A stretch of 64,000 nucleotides of DNA, from positions 1,178,001 to 1,242,000 of the forward strand of contig NZ_BSUM01000001.1 in the NCBI RefSeq assembly GCF_030161595.1, in the 5' to 3' direction. The position numbers and the translations under genes were made by a program. The stretch comes from Litorihabitans aurantiacus. GTDB taxonomy: Bacteria > Actinomycetota > Actinomycetes > Actinomycetales > Beutenbergiaceae. How positions within the stretch are numbered: position 1 is the first letter of the stretch; every line of letters starts with the position of its first letter. Shown here in pieces: positions 31,711 to 42,750 of this stretch. The notes under the pieces are model-generated. The model saw nothing but the letters and a program-made list of their open reading frames with translations, made no database searches and was not told where the DNA came from.

Positions 31711-32918
31711 GTGAAGACGCTCGCCGACCTCGGTGACCTGCGCGGTAGGACCGTGCTCGTCCGCTCGGACTTCAACGTGCCGCTCGACGGCACCACCATC
31801 ACGGACGACGGCCGCATCCGCGCCGCGCTCCCGACGCTCCAGGCGCTGCTCGACGGCGGTGCGAAGGTCGTCGTCACCGCGCACCTCGGCCGCCCCAAGG
31901 GCGCGCCGGAGGAGAAGTACTCGCTCGCCCCGGTCGCGGCCCGCCTCGGCGAGCTGCTCGGCCAGGACGTCGCGCTCGCGGGCGACCTCGTCGGCGAGAG
32001 CGCGCAGGCCACGGTCGCCGCGCTGACCGACGGCTCGCTCGCGCTGCTCGAGAACGTGCGCTTCGACGCGCGCGAGACCTCAAAGGTCGACGCCGAGCGC
32101 GCCGAGCTCGCCGCGGAGCTCGCGGCCCTGGGCGGCGGCGTCGACGCGTTCGTCTCCGACGGCTTCGGCGTCGTGCACCGCAAGCAGGCGTCGGTGTACG
32201 ACGTCGCGCAGATCCTCCCGCACGCGGCCGGCACCCTGGTCGAGGGCGAGGTGCGCGCGCTCGACCGCGCCATCTCCGACCCGGAGCGTCCCTACGCCGT
32301 CGTCCTCGGCGGCTCGAAGGTCTCGGACAAGCTCGGAGTCATCGCCAACCTGCTCGAGAAGGCCGACACGCTGCTCATCGGCGGCGGCATGGTCTTCACG
32401 TTCCTCGCGGCCCAGGGCCACGAGGTCGGCAAGTCGCTCCTCGAGACCGACCAGATCGAGACCGTCAGGGGCTACCTCGCCCGGGCGGAGGAGAAGGGCG
32501 TCACCATCGTCCTGCCCACGGACATCGTCGCCGCGGAGGCGTTCGCCGCCGACGCCGCGCACGAGGTCGTGGCCGCCGACGCGATCCCCGCCGACTCGCT
32601 CGGCCTGGACATCGGCCCGGAGTCGGCGAAGGCCTTCGCGGAGGCGATCACCGCCTCGCGCACCATCGTCTGGAACGGCCCCATGGGCGTCTTCGAGATG
32701 GACGCGTTCGCCGGCGGGACCCGTGCCGTCGCGCAGGCCCTCGTGGACGCGACCGCCCGCGGCGCCTTCACCATCGTCGGGGGCGGCGACTCCGCCGCCG
32801 CCGTGCGCACGCTCGGCTTCGACGAGGCCGGCTTCAGCCACATCTCCACCGGCGGTGGAGCCTCCTCGAGCTGCTCGAGGGCAAGACCCTGCCCGGCCTC
32901 GCCGTGCTCGAGAACTGA
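31711..32918 (+). CDS. pgk: Phosphoglycerate kinase (one frame break near the C-terminus)
   Basis: Glycolytic ATP-forming enzyme, about 402 residues. Motifs are [59 protein letters not shown] and [17 protein letters not shown]. The last 19 residues should read [24 protein letters not shown] but are out of frame. Adding one C at 32864-32865 repairs them and yields the stop at 32916-32918. The start is GTG at 31711 after GGAGAGGAG. tpiA starts 13 bases after the stop. Confidence 0.95.
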
Positions 32919-32931
32919 GGAGGACCCGAAG

Positions 32932-33716
32932 ATGAGCAACTCACGCACCCCCTGATGGTCGGCAACTGGAAGCTGAACCTGGACCACCACCAGGCGATCC
33001 AGCTCGTCCAGAAGCTCGCCTGGACCCTGGGCGACGCCAAGCACGACTACGACGCGGTCGAGGTCGTCGTCTCGCCGTCGTTCACCAGCCTCCGCTCCGT
33101 GCAGACGCTGGTCGACGGCGACAAGCTGGGTCTGAAGTACGCCTCCCAGGACATCTCCGCGCAGGAGAAGGGCGCCTACACCGGTGAGGTCTCGGCCGCC
33201 CAGCTGTCCGCACTCGGCGTCAGCTACGCGATCGTCGGCCACTCCGAGCGGCGCGAGTACCACGCCGAGTCCGACGCCCTCGTGAACGCGAAGATCCGCG
33301 CCGCGCTGGGCGCCGGCATCACGCCGATCGTGTGCGTCGGCGAGCCGCTCGAGGTCCGTCAGGCCTCCGAGCACGTCGCGCACACGCTCGCGCAGGTCGA
33401 CGGCGCGCTCGCCGACCTCACGCCGGAGCAGGTCGCCTCGCTCGTCGTCGCCTACGAGCCCGTCTGGGCCATCGGCACCGGCGAGGTCGCCACGCCCGAG
33501 GACGCGCAGGAGATCGCCGAGGCGATCCGTGCGCGCGTGGCCGAGACGGTCGACGCGGACGTCGCGGCCGGGCTGCGCATCCTCTACGGCGGCAGCGTCA
33601 AGGCCGACAACGTCGCGCAGATCATGGCGAAGCCCGACGTCGACGGCGCGCTGGTCGGCGGCGCGAGCCTCGTGCTCGAGCAGTTCGCGGCGATCGCGGG
33701 CTTCCAGCGCCTCTGA
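32932..33716 (+). CDS. tpiA: Triose-phosphate isomerase (one frame break at the start)
   Basis: Interconverts DHAP and GAP, about 261 residues. The ATG at 32932 (RBS GAGGAGG) gives MSNSRTP. One C added to the five-C run at 32948-32952 continues to [19 protein letters not shown]. Catalytic His is in the GHSERR region, catalytic Glu in [12 protein letters not shown], and the phosphate loop is [16 protein letters not shown]. Part of the gap-pgk-tpiA run, as in other actinobacteria. Confidence 0.95.
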
Positions 33717-33740
33717 GGCGCGACACGCAGGTGCGGCGAC

Positions 33741-33767
33741 GGGGTGCGGTGTGAGGCACCGCACCCC
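33741..33767 (+). terminator. Hairpin between tpiA and secG
   Basis: Perfect 11-bp stem GGGGTGCGGTG/CACCGCACCCC with a 5-base loop, 24 bases after the tpiA stop. It probably ends the glycolytic transcript. Confidence 0.65.
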
Positions 33768-33830
33768 ATCGCCTATCCTGGGACCGGCCACCACGACGGT
33801 GGCTCGACACCGAACGAAGGAACGAACGAC

Positions 33831-34079
33831 GTGGACGCGCTCCGGATCGGACTGCAGGTGCTGCTCGTGCTCACGAGTGCACTGCTGGTGCTCACCATCC
33901 TCATGCACAAGGGCAAGGGCGGCGGCATGTCCGACATGTTCGGCGGCGGCCTGTCCTCGAGCGTGAGCTCCTCGGGTGTCGCCGAGCGCAACCTCAACCG
34001 CATCACGATCGGCACCGCCGTCCTCTGGGGTGTCGTGGTGCTGCTGCTGGGGCTGATCCAGAAGTTCGTCGTGGTCTAG
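33831..34079 (+). CDS. secG: Preprotein translocase subunit SecG
   Basis: 82-residue membrane protein with two hydrophobic segments: ~5-22 (GLQVLLVLTSALLVLTIL) and ~58-80 (IGTAVLWGVVVLLLGLIQKF). The linker MHKGKGGGMSDMFGGG is the SecG hallmark. It assists SecYE in export. The start is GTG at 33831 after GAAGGAACGAAC. Linkage to tpiA is typical of actinobacteria. Confidence 0.95.
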   Translation: MDALRIGLQVLLVLTSALLVLTILMHKGKGGGMSDMFGGGLSSSVSSSGVAERNLNRITIGTAVLWGVVVLLLGLIQKFVVV

Positions 34080-34088
34080 GGGGAGCAC

Positions 34089-34439
34089 ATGGCAGGTGGA
34101 GGCAGCGCGATCCGCGGGTCGCGCGTGGGGGCAGGTCCGATGGGCGAGGCGGAGCGTGGCGACGCCGCCCCGCGGGTCTGGGTCTCCTACTGGTGCGGTG
34201 GCGGGCACGAGACCCGTCCGAGCTTCGCGGACAGCGCCGGGACGCTGCCGCCCGAGACGTGGGACTGCCCGCGCTGCGGGCTCCCGGCCGGGCAGGACCG
34301 GGCGAACCCGCCGTCGGCCCCGCGCAACGAGCCGTTCAAGACGCACCTGGCGTACGTCAAGGAGCGTCGCAGCGACGCCGAGGGCGCCGAGCTCCTCGAG
34401 GAGGCGCTGAGCGCGCTGCGCGCACGTCGCGGGCGCTGA
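34089..34439 (+). CDS. rbpA: RNA polymerase-binding protein RbpA
   Basis: Actinobacteria-specific activator that stabilises sigma-A holoenzyme and open complexes; 116 residues. An N-terminal flexible segment precedes the RbpA core domain with metal-site-like residues C and H in SYWCGGGHETRPSF and CPRC in WDCPRCGLPAG. The C-terminal sigma-interaction domain is EPFKTHLAYVKERRSDAEGA. Nine bases separate it from secG, so read-through is likely. Confidence 0.95.
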   Translation: MAGGGSAIRGSRVGAGPMGEAERGDAAPRVWVSYWCGGGHETRPSFADSAGTLPPETWDCPRCGLPAGQDRANPPSAPRNEPFKTHLAYVKERRSDAEGAELLEEALSALRARRGR

Positions 34440-34473
34440 CCCGCCCCGCGCACGTCAACCGCACCACGACGAA

Positions 34474-34501
34474 GGCCGCCGACCCCTGAGGGTCGGCGGC
34501 C
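34474..34501. terminator. Bidirectional hairpin terminator between rbpA and opcA
   Basis: Perfect 12-bp stem GGCCGCCGACCC/GGGTCGGCGGCC with loop CTGA between convergent genes. No T-tract. Confidence 0.8.
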
Positions 34502-34526
34502 GTCGTCGTCACTCGTGCGGCGGGCG

Positions 34527-35466
34527 TCAGGCGGGGGCGTCCGCCAGCATCGCGGGCAGCGCCGAGGTCAGGACCTGGCCGTAGACGTCGTCGGGGTCGA
34601 GGCGTCGCAGGTCCTCGATGAGGCTGTCCGACAGCGTGCGCAGCGGGGCGAGACCCGGTGGCTGACACCGGAGGGCTCGGAGATCCGCAGGATGGTCGAG
34701 TCCACGGGGCGCTCCATGAGGACGTCGCCGTTCTCCCGGTGGAGCACCGCTCCCGTGATGGCCGGGGCGTCGTCGTGCTCCATCGCGACCGGGACGCCGA
34801 GGCTCTCGCGCAGCCAGGCACCCAGCAGCACCAGCGAGGGGTGGCGGGTGTTGCCCCGCAGCGTGACGCCCGTGACGGGCGTGTACGGCGGCTCGTCGAG
34901 CGCCGCCGCGATCAGGCCGCGCCACAGCGTGGCGCGCGCCCACGCCAGGTCGGTGTCGCCCGGGTGGTACCCCTGCGCCAGCTGCGTCAGCCTGTCCACC
35001 GGGTCGCTGCACTCGAGCGCGTCGGTGATCCGCCGCTGGGCCATGGCCCCGAGGGGGTCGGCCGAGGGGAGGGCGGGGGAGAGGCCGGCCACCACGTGAC
35101 GATCGGGGCGTCCGGGAGCAGCAGCGGCATGACGAGCGAGTCGAGCTCCGACCGGGCGCCGCCGCGGGGGCGCAGCACGATGACCTCGCTCGCGCCGGCG
35201 TCGCCTCCGACGCGGATCTCGGCATCCAGACCGTCCGCGGGTCCGTCCGCGGCACCGTCGGGCTGCGGGCTGACCACGAGCACCCGGCACGGGTGTTCCC
35301 GGCTCGCGTCGTTGGCCGCGTCGACGGCCCGCTCGACGTGCTCGGGCGGCGCGCTGACCACGAGGGTCAGCACCCGGCCGAGGGCGACGGCGCCGCCCTC
35401 CTCGCGCAGCTTCACCAGTCGCGCGGCGATCTTCGACGACGTCGTCGAGCTGAGGGTGATGATCAC
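34527..35466 (-). CDS. opcA: Glucose-6-phosphate dehydrogenase assembly protein OpcA (two frame breaks)
   Basis: About 313 residues. The GTG at 35466 overlaps the zwf stop (GTGA) and gives IITLSSTTSSKIAARLVKLR. The middle is VGGDAGASEVIVLRPRGGAR, then PLLLPDAPIVTWWPA. The frame then changes near 35066-35079 into ADPLGAMAQRRITDALE. A second change near 34646-34656 leads to LAPLRTLSDSLIEDLRRLDP DDVYGQ. OpcA allosterically activates Zwf in cyanobacteria and corynebacteria. The 6-phosphogluconolactonase gene that often follows is absent; the operon ends here at a hairpin. Confidence 0.92.
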
Positions 35467-37004
35467 GGTCGCCTCCAGGTCCGGCCGTCGCGGCGCATCA
35501 TGGCGTCGGCGCTCTCGGGGCCCCAGGTGCCGGGGCGGTAGGTGTCGGGGGCGCCGTCGCGCTCCCAGAACTCGAGGATCGGGTCGAGCACGCGCCAGGA
35601 CAGCTCGACCTCCTTGCTGTGCGGGAACAGCGGCGGGTCGCCGAGCAGCACGTCGAGGATCAGTCGCTCGTAGGCCTCGGGCGAGTTCTCGGTGAACGCG
35701 TGGCCGTAGCCGAAGTCCATCGTGACGTCGCGGACCTCCATCGCGGTACCGGGCACCTTGGCCCCGAACCGCACCGTGACGCCCTCGTCGGGCTGCACAC
35801 GGATGACCAGGGCGTTCTGTCCGAGCTCCTCGGTGTCGGGGAGCGCGAACGGCAGGTGCGGCGCGCGCTTGAAGACGACGGCGATCTCGGTGACGCGGCG
35901 GCCGAGCCGCTTGCCCGTGCGCAGGTAGAACGGCACCCCGGCCCAGCGGCGCGTGTCGATGTCGAGCTTGATGGCCGCGTAGGTGTCGGTCACGGACTCG
36001 GGCGGGATGCCGTCCTCGTCGTGGAAGCCCAGCACCTTCTCGCCGCCCTGCCACCCCGCGCCGTACTGCCCGCGGGCCGTGTGCGCCCCCAGGTCGCGGG
36101 GGAGCCGGACGGCGGAGAGCACCTTCTCCTTCTCGGCGCGCAGCGAGCCGGCGTCGAAGGAGACCGGCTCCTCCATCGCCGTGAGCGCCAGGAGCTGCAG
36201 GAGGTGGTTCTGGATGACGTCGCGCGCGGCGCCGATACCGTCGTAGTAGCCGGCGCGCGAACCGATCCCGATGTCCTCGGCCATCGTGATCTGCACGTGG
36301 TCGACGTAGTGGTTGTTCCAGATCGGCTCGAACATCTGGTTGGCGAACCGCAGCGCCAGGAGGTTCTGGACCGTCTCCTTGCCCAGGTAGTGGTCGATGC
36401 GGAACACCGAGTCACCCGGGAAGACCGACTCCACGACCTCCTGCAGCTCCAGCGCCGAGGCGAGGTCGTGGCCGAACGGCTTCTCGATGACCACGCGGCG
36501 CCAGGCGTCGTCGGCGCTCTGCGACAGGCCCGAGCGCGCGAGCTGCTTGCACACGAGCGGGAAGGCTCCCGGGGGCACGGAGAGGTAGAACGCGTGGTTG
36601 CCGCCCGTGCCGCGCTGGGTGTCGAGCTCGGCGACCGTCGCGGCCAGGCGGTCGAACGCGTCGTCGTCGTCGAACTCGCCCTGGACGAACCGGATGCCCT
36701 GCTCGAGCTGCTTCCACACGCGCTCGCGGAACGGGGTGCGGGCGTGGGCCTGCACCGCCTCCTTCGTGATCTGGGCGAAGTGCTCGGCGTTCCAGTCGCG
36801 TCGCGCGAAGCCCGTCAGCCCGAATCCCGGCGGCAGGAGGCCGCGGTTGGCCAGGTCGTAGACGGCGGGCAGCAGCTTCTTGCGGGAGAGGTCGCCGGTG
36901 ACGCCGAAGATCACCAGTCCGCTCGGACCCGCGATGCGGGGCAGGCGGCGGTCGTCGGCCTGCCGCAGCGGGTTCTTCCCGGCCGCGATCGTGCGGTCGC
37001 TCAT
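35463..37004 (-). CDS. zwf: Glucose-6-phosphate 1-dehydrogenase
   Basis: First oxidative pentose-phosphate enzyme, NADP+-reducing; 513 residues, intact. The NADP fingerprint is VIFGVTGDLSRKKLLPAVYD near residue 30. The active-site signature is FRIDHYLGKETVQNLLALRF near 205. VPFYLRTGKRLGRRVTEI is conserved. The ATG at 37004 overlaps the tal stop (ATGA). Order tkt-tal-zwf-opcA is the standard actinobacterial operon. Confidence 0.97.
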   Translation of the reverse strand: MSDRTIAAGKNPLRQADDRRLPRIAGPSGLVIFGVTGDLSRKKLLPAVYDLANRGLLPPGFGLTGFARRDWNAEHFAQITKEAVQAHARTPFRERVWKQLEQGIRFVQGEFDDDDAFDRLAATVAELDTQRGTGGNHAFYLSVPPGAFPLVCKQLARSGLSQSADDAWRRVVIEKPFGHDLASALELQEVVESVFPGDSVFRIDHYLGKETVQNLLALRFANQMFEPIWNNHYVDHVQITMAEDIGIGSRAGYYDGIGAARDVIQNHLLQLLALTAMEEPVSFDAGSLRAEKEKVLSAVRLPRDLGAHTARGQYGAGWQGGEKVLGFHDEDGIPPESVTDTYAAIKLDIDTRRWAGVPFYLRTGKRLGRRVTEIAVVFKRAPHLPFALPDTEELGQNALVIRVQPDEGVTVRFGAKVPGTAMEVRDVTMDFGYGHAFTENSPEAYERLILDVLLGDPPLFPHSKEVELSWRVLDPILEFWERDGAPDTYRPGTWGPESADAMMRRDGRTWRRP

Positions 37005-38142
37005 GCGTTCCTCGTGTTCCTCGCGTCGGTCAGGGCGGTGGAGACGGTCTCGAGCAGGTGGTTCCAGGAGTCGATGAACGACTCCACGCCCTCGCGGGTC
37101 AGGTCGGCCAGCAGCTGCTCGTAGGGGACGCCGAGGCGGAGCAGCCCGTCGAGCTGCTCGTGCGCGGTGGCGATGTGCGGCGTCAGCGTGTCGACGGGGC
37201 CGTCGCCGGCGGGGAGCCGGGCGTGGTCGAGGACGGCCTCGAGCGTCTTCTCGGGCATCGTGTTGACGACGTCGGGCGCGATCAGCTCGTCGACGTACCG
37301 CGTGTCGGGGTAGCTCGGGTCCTTCACGCCGGTCGAGGCCCACAGCGGGCGCTGCACCCGTGCGCCCGCGGCCGCCAGGTCGTTCCACCGCGGCGAGGTG
37401 AAGATCTCGCGGAAGGCCTCGTAGCTGGCGCGCGCGCCGGCGACCGCGGCCGTCCCGCGCAGCGCGGCGGCCTCTGGGGTCCCGATCTCGTCGAGCAGCG
37501 GGTCGACCTTCGCGTCGATGCGTGACAGGAAGACCGAGGCCACCGAGGCGATGGGCGCGAGGTCGACCCCCGCGGCGGCCGCGCGCTCGAGACCGTCGAC
37601 GTAGGCCGTGGCCACCGAGCGGTAGGTGTCGACCGAGAAGATCAGCGTCGCGTTGACGCTGATGCCCTCCGCGATCGCCTCGGTGATCGCGAGCAGCCCT
37701 CCGGCGTCGCCGGGATCTTGATGTAGACGTTGGGTCGGCCGACGAGCCGCCACAGCTCGCGGGCCTGCGCGATCGTGCCGTCGGTGTCGTGCGCGAGGCG
37801 CGGGTCCACCTCGATCGAGACGCGGCCGTCGCCGTGCGGCGGTCCGGGCAGGAGGCGCGCGAAGAGGTCCGCCGCCTCCCGGACGTCGTCGGTCGTGAGC
37901 GTGCGCACCGCCTGCTCGACGTCGGCCCCCTCGGCCGCGAGGGCGGCCACCGACTCGTCGTAGGCGTCGCCCTCGGCCAGCGCCTTGTCGAAGATCGTCG
38001 GGTTGGTCGTGACCCCGAGCACCCGACCCGACTGGATCAGCTCGGCGAGGTTCCCGGAGCGCAGGCGCGCCCGGCTCAGGTCGTCGAGCCACGGGGACAC
38101 CCCGGAGGCAACGATGCGGGCGAGCGGCTGATCGGCACTCAT
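37001..38142 (-). CDS. tal: Transaldolase (one frame break)
   Basis: Schiff-base aldolase of the non-oxidative pentose phosphate pathway, about 380 residues. N-terminal [20 protein letters not shown] and [20 protein letters not shown]. Active-site Lys is in [12 protein letters not shown]. One G missing at 37697-37699 separates this from [20 protein letters not shown]. The C-terminus ends [21 protein letters not shown]. The ATG at 38142 has GGAGGAG upstream. Actinobacterial (Tal type 2) length. Confidence 0.95.
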
Positions 38143-38239
38143 GGGGTTCTCCTCCGGGTGGTGCGGGTGGCGGTCCTGCTCGCCGTCCCCGGCCGCGCGG
38201 GCGGCCGGGGACGGCTGGTGGGTGCGGGTGGGTGGGCGG

Positions 38240-40403
38240 TCAGTGACCGCCCTGGTCCCCCGTCCCGGACGAGCCCGACGGCTGGGCCGGACCGGGGGAG
38301 TCGTCGCCGGCGACGGCGGCGATCGACTCGCGTGCCGCGGCGACCACGGCCTCGGGCGTGAAGCCGAACTCGCGGAACAGCGTGGCCGCGTCGGCCGAGG
38401 CGCCGTAGTGCTCGATCGAGACGCTGCGTCCGGCGTCACCGACCACGCCTGCCCACGGCATCGCGACACCCGCCTCGACGCTCACCCGGGCGCGGACGCC
38501 GCGCGGCAGCACGCTCTCGCGGTAGTCCGCGTCCTGCTCGGCGAACCACTCGAGGCAGGGCGCGGAGACGACGCGCGTGCTGACGCCGTCGGCCTCCAGC
38601 TGCTCGCGGGCGGCGACGGCCAGACCCACCTCGGACCCGGTGGCCACGAGGATGACGTCGGGCGTGCCGGTCGAACCCTCGATCAGCACGTAGGCGCCGC
38701 GGTCGACCTGCGCCGCCGCGAAGCCCTCGGTCCCGCGCGGGAGGACGGGCATGTTCTGCCGCGACAGGATCAGACCCGCGGGCGCGTCGCGCTCGAGGAT
38801 CGCCACCCAGGCGGCGGCGGTCTCGTTCGCGTCACCGGGGCGCACGACGGCGAGGCCCGGCATCGCACGCAGCGCCGCCAGGTGCTCGATCGGCTGGTGC
38901 GTGGGACCGTCCTCGCCGACACCGATCGAGTCGTGCGTCCAGACGTAGGTGACACCGACCCCCATGATGGCCGTGAGGCGCACGGCGCCGCGCATGAAGT
39001 CGGAGAACGTCAGGAACGTGCCGCCGTAGGGCCGGGTGAGGCCGTGCAGCGCGATGCCGTTGAGGATGGCCCCCATCCCGTGCTCGCGGATGCCGAAGTG
39101 GAGCGTGCGGCCGTAGGGGTTGCCCTCGAACTCCTTGGTGGAGCGGTGCGCCGGGAAGAACGACGGCTCACCCGCCATCGTGGTGTTGTTCGAACCGGCG
39201 AGGTCGGCGCTGCCGCCCCACAGCTCGGGCAGGGGGCGGCCAGCGCGGCGAGCACCTTGCCGGACGCGGCGCGGGTGGCCAGCGACGTACCCGCCTCGAA
39301 CGTCGGCAGCCCGGCCGCGAGATCGGCGGGGAGCTCGCGGGCGACGAGGCGGTCGAGCAATGCGGCCCGCTCGGGGTTCGCCTCGCGCCACGCCTGGTAG
39401 CCCTGCTCCCACTCCGCCCGATCGGCCGCGGCGCGCTCGGCGAGCGAGCGCGTGTGCGCGAGCACCTCGGGGGCGACGGCGAAGCTCGCCTCGGGGTCGA
39501 GGCCGAGGGCCTGCTTGAGGCCGGCGATCTCCTCCGCGCCCAGCTTGCTGCCGTGCGCGTCGTGCGAGCCCTGCTTGGTCGGGGAGGGCCACGCCATCAC
39601 GGTGCGCAGGTCGATGATCGAGGGGCGCGTCGTCTCCGCCTTCGCCGCCTCGATGGCGGCGTTCAGCGCGTCCACGTCCTCGCGGTACTCCGTGCCGCCG
39701 TTCGTCCAGTCCACGCGCTGCGTGTGCCAGCCGTAGGCCTCGTAGCGCTTGAGGACGTCCTCGGTGAAGGAGATGTCGGTGTCGCCCTCGATGCTGATCC
39801 GGTTGTCGTCCCAGATCAGGATGAGGTTGCCCAGCTCCTGCGTGCCGGCGAGCGAAGAGGCCTCGGAGGAGACGCCCTCCTGGAGGCAGCCGTCACCGGC
39901 GATCGTGAAGACGAAGTGGTCGAACGGGCTGGTGCCGGCGGGGGCGTCGGGGTCGAGCAGGCCGCGCTCGCGGCGGGCCGCCATGGCCATGCCGACGGCG
40001 GAGGCCAGGCCCGTGCCCAGCGGCCCCGTCGTGATCTCGACGCCGTCGGTGTGACGGAACTCGGGGTGGCCCGGGGTCTTCGAGCCCCAGGTGCGCAGCG
40101 CCTCGAGGTCGGCGAGCTCGAGCCCGAAACCGCCCAGGTAGAGCTGGATGTACTGCGTCAGGCTCGAGTGCCCCGCGGAGAGCACGAACCGGTCCCGGCC
40201 CAGCCAGTGGGTGTCCGTCGGGTCGTGGCGCAGCACGTTCTGGTAGAGCAGGTACGCCGCGGGGGCGAGGCTCACCGCCGTGCCCGGGTGCCCGTTGCCG
40301 ACCTTCTCCACGGCGTCCGCGGCCAGCGCCTTCGCCGTGGCCACGGCGGCGAGATCCAGGTCGTTCCACCCCAGGGTGGTCGCTCGGGGGCAGGTGCGTT
40401 CAC
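38240..40403 (-). CDS. tkt: Transketolase (two frame breaks)
   Basis: Thiamine-diphosphate enzyme, about 721 residues. A GTG at 40403 with GAAGGAG upstream gives MNAPA. One base added to the five-G run at 40386-40390 continues to [23 protein letters not shown] motif [18 protein letters not shown], substrate His in [21 protein letters not shown] second base added at 39232-39236 joins VLAALAA to [20 protein letters not shown]. The C-terminal domain holds [20 protein letters not shown] and [20 protein letters not shown]. First gene of the tkt-tal-zwf-opcA operon. Confidence 0.95.
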
Positions 40404-40719
40404 GTGAGCTCCTTCGGTTCGTCGCGTCGGTGCGGAGGCGCGCTGCTGGGTCCGCAGGCTGCTCGGCGCACGATCTCCAGCCTACTGCGGGGCCCCGCCG
40501 CTGTCCGGGGGAGCCAGCATCTGAACGCCGTGCGGCGAGAAGCGCCGGCGAGGAGGTGCCGGGGACCCGGCGCGGCGGTGGCGGACGGCGCCGGGCCCCG
40601 CCGTCGGTGGCTCCCGCGGTGGCGAACGGCACGTCCGGCGCGTGCCGCCGCTCGGCGGGGCGGTGGCGATGCTGCCCTACGATGGGGTGATCACTGCCTC
40701 CAGGGGAAGGACACCGCCC
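40404..40719. other. Divergent intergenic region between tkt and ctaB
   Basis: A 316-base stretch with no convincing gene. It should contain both divergent promoters and long 5' leaders. I found no strong -35/-10 pair, riboswitch consensus or tandem repeat by eye. The GC-rich reading frames across it look spurious. Confidence 0.6.
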
Positions 40720-41745
40720 GTGGCCTCGACCGACTCGCTCGCGGGACGTCTCGCGACGCCGTCGACCTCGAAGGCGGACGACGCCCCGGCGCCCACGACC
40801 GCACCGGCAGCGGCTCCGGCACCGTCAGGGTCCGCACCGCGCCGCAGCGGCTGGCGTCGCACCCTGGGTGCCTACGTCGCGCTGACCAAGCCGCGCGTCA
40901 TCGAGCTCCTCCTCGTCACGACCGTTCCCACCATGATCCTGGCCGAGCGGGGGCTGCCCTCCCTGTGGCTGATCCTGGCGACGCTGCTGGGCGGCGCCGC
41001 CGCGGCAGGGTCGGCGAACGTCCTCAACTGCTACATCGACCGCGACATCGACGCCGTCATGGGGCGCACCAAGCGCCGTCCGCTGGTGACCGGCGAGGTC
41101 ACACCCCGCCAGGCGCTCGTGTTCGGCTCGGCGCTCGGCATCGGCTCCATCGTGTGGTTCGCCCTCGTGGTGAACCTGGCCTCGGCGCTCCTGACGCTCG
41201 GTGCCATCGCGATCTACGTCGTCGGCTACACGATGATCCTCAAGCGCCGCACGTCCCAGAACATCGTGTGGGGCGGCGCCGCCGGCTGCATGCCGGTGCT
41301 CATCGGCTGGTCGGCCGTCACGGGTGGTCTCGACTGGGCCGCCCTGGTGCTGTTCGGGATCATCTTCCTGTGGACGCCGCCGCACTACTGGCCGCTGTCG
41401 ATGCGGTTCAAGGACGACTACGCCGCGGCGGGTGTCCCGATGCTGCCGGTCGTGGCCGGTGAGCGGCGGGTGGCCGCCGAGATGCTGGCCTACGCCGTCG
41501 CCATGGTCGCGTGCAGCCTCGTGCTGGTCCCGGTGGCCGGGATGGGCTGGGCCTACGCCGTCGCCGCGACCGTCGCCGGTGCCTGGTTCACCATCTCCTG
41601 CATCCGCCTCTACCGGATCGCCGTCGACCCGGAGCGCCGGGGCGTGGCCTCGCGCCAGCCCGCGATGAAGGTCTTCCACGGCTCCATCACCTACCTCACG
41701 ATCGTGTTCGCGGCCGTCGCCGTCGACCCGTTCCTCCCGTGGTGA
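40720..41745 (+). CDS. ctaB: Protoheme IX farnesyltransferase (heme O synthase)
   Basis: UbiA-type membrane prenyltransferase making heme O for cytochrome oxidase; 341 residues. The first Asp-rich motif is [20 protein letters not shown] and the second is [16 protein letters not shown]. About eight or nine membrane segments. An N-terminal ~40-residue Ala/Pro/Thr-rich cytoplasmic extension precedes [20 protein letters not shown]. The GTG at 40720 has GGGGAAGG ten bases upstream. Divergent from tkt, a conserved neighbourhood. Confidence 0.95.
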   Translation: MASTDSLAGRLATPSTSKADDAPAPTTAPAAAPAPSGSAPRRSGWRRTLGAYVALTKPRVIELLLVTTVPTMILAERGLPSLWLILATLLGGAAAAGSANVLNCYIDRDIDAVMGRTKRRPLVTGEVTPRQALVFGSALGIGSIVWFALVVNLASALLTLGAIAIYVVGYTMILKRRTSQNIVWGGAAGCMPVLIGWSAVTGGLDWAALVLFGIIFLWTPPHYWPLSMRFKDDYAAAGVPMLPVVAGERRVAAEMLAYAVAMVACSLVLVPVAGMGWAYAVAATVAGAWFTISCIRLYRIAVDPERRGVASRQPAMKVFHGSITYLTIVFAAVAVDPFLPW

Positions 41746-42711
41746 CCGGCGGCCCCTCCGCCACCACCCCCGCTCCGAGGTCGCCCCCGCCCTGACGGAG
41801 CTGCTCGGCGACTACCTCGCCCACCTCGGCGTCGAGCGCGGCGTCAGCGACCACACGGCCTCCGCCTACCGGCGCGACCTCACGCGCTACCTCGCCTACC
41901 TCGCCGACCGCGGTCGCCGCGACGTGGGTGACGTGACCGACGGCGACGTCGCGGACTACGTCGAGGTCCTGCGCACCGGTGGCGACGGCGGGTCCGCGCT
42001 CTCGCCGTCGTCCACCGGTCGCGCGGTGGTCGCGCTGCGCGGCCTGCACCGCTTCGCCGTCCTCGAGGGGCGCACGGAGGCGGATCCCGCCTCGGACGTC
42101 CGACCGCCGTCGTCGGCGAGACGCCTGCCCAAGGCCATCAGCGTCGCCGAGGTCGAGGCGCTCCTGGAGGCCGCGAGCGCGGGGAGGGCGCCACCGGCCT
42201 GCGCGACCGCGCCCTGCTCGAGCTGCTGTACTCCACCGGGGCGCGGATCACGGAGGTCGTCTCGCTCGCCGTCGACGACGTCGACCTCGACGCCGACACC
42301 CCGCTCATCCGCGTGCTCGGGAAGGGGCGCCGGATGCGCGTCGTCCCGCTCGGCTCGCACGCCGTCCGCGCGCTGGCCGCGTACCTGGTCCGGGCCCGGC
42401 CCGAGCTCGCCGCCCGGGGGCGTGGCGGGGCGGCGCTCTTTCTCGGGCAGCGCGGCGCGCCGCTGTCGCGGCAGAGCGCCTGGGCGGTGCTGCAGGACGC
42501 GGCCGCGCGCGCCCGCCTCGACGTCCAGGTGTCGCCGCACACGCTGCGGCACTCCTTCGCCACGCACCTGCTGGCCGGCGGCGCCGACGTCCGGGTGGTG
42601 CAGGAGCTGCTCGGGCACGCGTCGGTCACCACGACCCAGCTGTACACGCACGTGACCGTGCAGACGTTGCGCGAGGTCTACGCCGCGGCCCACCCGCGCG
42701 CCCACGGCTGA
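41742..42711 (+). CDS. xerD: Tyrosine recombinase XerD (two frame breaks)
   Basis: Site-specific recombinase resolving chromosome dimers at dif; about 323 residues. The GTG at 41742 overlaps the ctaB stop. [10 protein letters not shown] joins [20 protein letters not shown] if one C is added to 41767-41771. One G added at 42181-42184 restores [29 protein letters not shown]. Catalytic residues: Arg in GARITEV, Lys in GKGRRMR, HxxR in [12 protein letters not shown], His and Tyr in [16 protein letters not shown]. No sign of an integron or phage, so it is the housekeeping enzyme. Confidence 0.93.
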
Positions 42712-42750
42712 ATCGCGAGTCGGGCGCGACCACCGGCCGCGGTCGGTGCG

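Noticed and set aside
41742-42711. Phage or integron integrase
   Set aside because: Synteny with ctaB and parA-scpAB and the XerD-type length indicate the chromosomal XerD; there is no att site or tRNA next to it.
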